6,284 bases of DNA, from the NCBI GenBank assembly GCA_028870815.1, contig JAGWOU010000119.1, positions 1-6,284 on the forward strand. The letters run 5' to 3'. The position numbers and the translations under genes are program-made. Below the pieces are notes generated by a model. It was not told the origin of the DNA. It was given only the letters and a program-made list of their open reading frames with translations, and did not search any database. This stretch comes from Rhodospirillales bacterium (GTDB lineage Bacteria > Pseudomonadota > Alphaproteobacteria > Acetobacterales > Acetobacteraceae). Shown piece by piece: positions 5,072 to 6,284 of this stretch (positions within the stretch are counted from its first letter, which is position 1; every line of letters begins with the position of its first letter).

Positions 5072-6284
5072 ATGGATCAGGTGACCCACTCCGGCCAGAA
5101 AGCCCGTCCAGCCTATCGCCGTGCCGTCGTCGATCTCGGGTCCAACTCGGTGCGGCTCGTGATCTACGAGGGCGAACTGCGCAACCCGATGCAGATTTTT
5201 AACGAGAAGGCCGTGCTGCGCCTGGCCAAGGGCATCACCAGCACGGGCCGGTTGAAGGACGACGCGCTGGCCCAGGCGGAGACGGTGCTGCACCGCTACG
5301 CTGCCATTGCCCGCGCCATGGGGGCGAGCCCGGTGGAGGTGCTGGCCACGTCCGCCGTGCGTGATGCCGAAAACGGCGCGGCCTTCGTGAAGGCGATGAT
5401 GAAGCGCCTGCCGGAGATGCGGATATCGGTGGTTTCCGGCGAGGAGGAGGCGGCGCTTTCGGCCGAGGGGGTGCTGTGCGGCATCCCCGACGCGGACGGG
5501 ATTCTGGCCGATCTCGGCGGCGGTTCGCTGGAACTGGTGCGGCTGGATGCCGGCAAGGTGGGCCCGGCCGTGACGCTGCCGGTAGGGGTGATCCGGCTGG
5601 CGGAGCGCGCCGGGGAGGATCTTACCCGCGCCCGCGCGTTGATGATCGAGGCGCTGGACAGTGTGCCCTTCGCGGCGGAGGCGGCGGGCAAGGATTTGTA
5701 TCTCTCCGGCGGCGCCTTCCGGGCGCTGGCGCGGATCCATATCGCGCAGACCGGCTATCCGCTGAACATCGTGCATCATTACACCATCAACCGCGACGAG
5801 GCGCGTGACCTCGCGGGCGTGCTGAGCGAGGGCGGGCGCAAGCTGATCGAGCGGCTGCCGGGCGTGCCGCGCCGGCGCATCGAGGATCTGCCCTATGCGG
5901 CGGTGATTCTGCGCCGGTTGCTGCGCGCCACGGGTGCCGCGCGGGTGGTGTTCTCCGCCAACGGGCTGCGGGAGGGCTGGTTCTCCCGGCTGTTGCCGCA
6001 GGCGATAAGGGATGAGGATCCGCTGCTGGCGGCCTCGCGCGATCTGGTGCGAGGTTCGTTGCGGGACGCCAATCTGCCAAAGGCGCTGGTGGCCTGGACG
6101 GCGCCGTTATTCGCCGGGGAATCGCCCGCGCAGAAGCGTTTGCGCGAGGCGGCGTGCTGGCTCTCGGATATCGGTAGCCACGAACACCCGGAATACCGGG
6201 CCGAGCAGGCTTTCATGCGCGTGATGCGCCAGGCCGGGATGAGCCTGGACCACCATGCCCGCGCGTTTTTGGCGCTGGCCACGG
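5072..6284 (+). CDS. Ppx/GppA-family exopolyphosphatase/pppGpp phosphatase (truncated at right edge)
   Basis: From ATG 5072 (GGAG at 5060-5063, 8 nt spacing) 404 codons stay open to the window end; the stop lies outside. The N-terminal ASKHA module shows the phosphate-1 motif VVDLGSNSVRLV (19-30), ATSAVRDAEN (92-101), the catalytic-Glu region VVSGEEEA (120-127), the phosphate-2 loop ADLGGGSLELV (146-156) and SGGAFRAL (212-219). From about residue 270 on there is a helical HD-like C-terminal domain with CWLSDIGSHEHPEYRAEQAF, including Asp366, His370 and His372. Full-length relatives are about 490-520 residues, so roughly the last fifth is missing. The enzyme hydrolyses inorganic polyphosphate and/or converts pppGpp to ppGpp; sequence alone does not separate Ppx from GppA. 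The 43-nt gap after rimI could allow read-through from the operon or a separate promoter. Confidence 0.92.
   Translation, partial: MDQVTHSGQKARPAYRRAVVDLGSNSVRLVIYEGELRNPMQIFNEKAVLRLAKGITSTGRLKDDALAQAETVLHRYAAIARAMGASPVEVLATSAVRDAENGAAFVKAMMKRLPEMRISVVSGEEEAALSAEGVLCGIPDADGILADLGGGSLELVRLDAGKVGPAVTLPVGVIRLAERAGEDLTRARALMIEALDSVPFAAEAAGKDLYLSGGAFRALARIHIAQTGYPLNIVHHYTINRDEARDLAGVLSEGGRKLIERLPGVPRRRIEDLPYAAVILRRLLRATGAARVVFSANGLREGWFSRLLPQAIRDEDPLLAASRDLVRGSLRDANLPKALVAWTAPLFAGESPAQKRLREAACWLSDIGSHEHPEYRAEQAFMRVMRQAGMSLDHHARAFLALAT

Noticed and set aside
5033..5779. 248-codon minus-strand open frame antisense to ppx/gppA
   Set aside because: Same shadow pattern; the plus strand carries all Ppx/GppA motifs across this interval.

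Overview
The window is GC-rich with alphaproteobacterial gene content. My best guess is an acetic-acid-bacterium relative (Acetobacteraceae/Rhodospirillales), inferred from codon bias, gene order and remembered protein resemblance, not from a search. It looks like ordinary chromosome. I see no IS element, phage gene, tRNA, rRNA or CRISPR array.

Layout. Positions 1-534 (minus) hold the N-terminal 178 codons of an isopenicillin-N-synthase-like 2-oxoglutarate/Fe(II) oxygenase that runs off the left edge. Divergent from it, after only 48 bp, is an FGGY-family sugar kinase of xylulokinase type (583-2073, plus). Its likely start is a TTG codon with a good Shine-Dalgarno (SD) sequence, not the upstream ATG at 376 that would overlap the oxygenase gene. 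The kinase ends at a perfect 9-bp inverted repeat shared with a convergent small gene (2114-2527, minus). That gene encodes a predicted secreted protein with a ten-histidine run, a (Pro)8 run and a second five-histidine run. It is the least understood item here.

After a 265-bp non-coding gap, a tightly packed plus-strand operon begins: an Nfu-type Fe-S scaffold/carrier (2793-3347), a RutE-like flavin reductase (3363-3950), TsaB (3947-4588), a RimI-type N-acetyltransferase (4585-5028) and an Ppx/GppA phosphatase truncated by the right edge (5072-6284). Gaps are 15 bp, -4 bp, -4 bp and 43 bp, so the first four are probably co-transcribed and partly translationally coupled.

How they fit together. 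The right half is a housekeeping cluster: Fe-S delivery (Nfu), the universal tRNA modification t6A (TsaB), protein N-terminal acetylation (RimI) and polyphosphate/(p)ppGpp metabolism (Ppx/GppA). The RutE-like reductase has an obvious family but no obvious partner pathway here. The left half is accessory metabolism: an oxygenase and a sugar kinase. I found no convincing new multi-gene system; the His/Pro-rich secreted protein is the most worthwhile lead.
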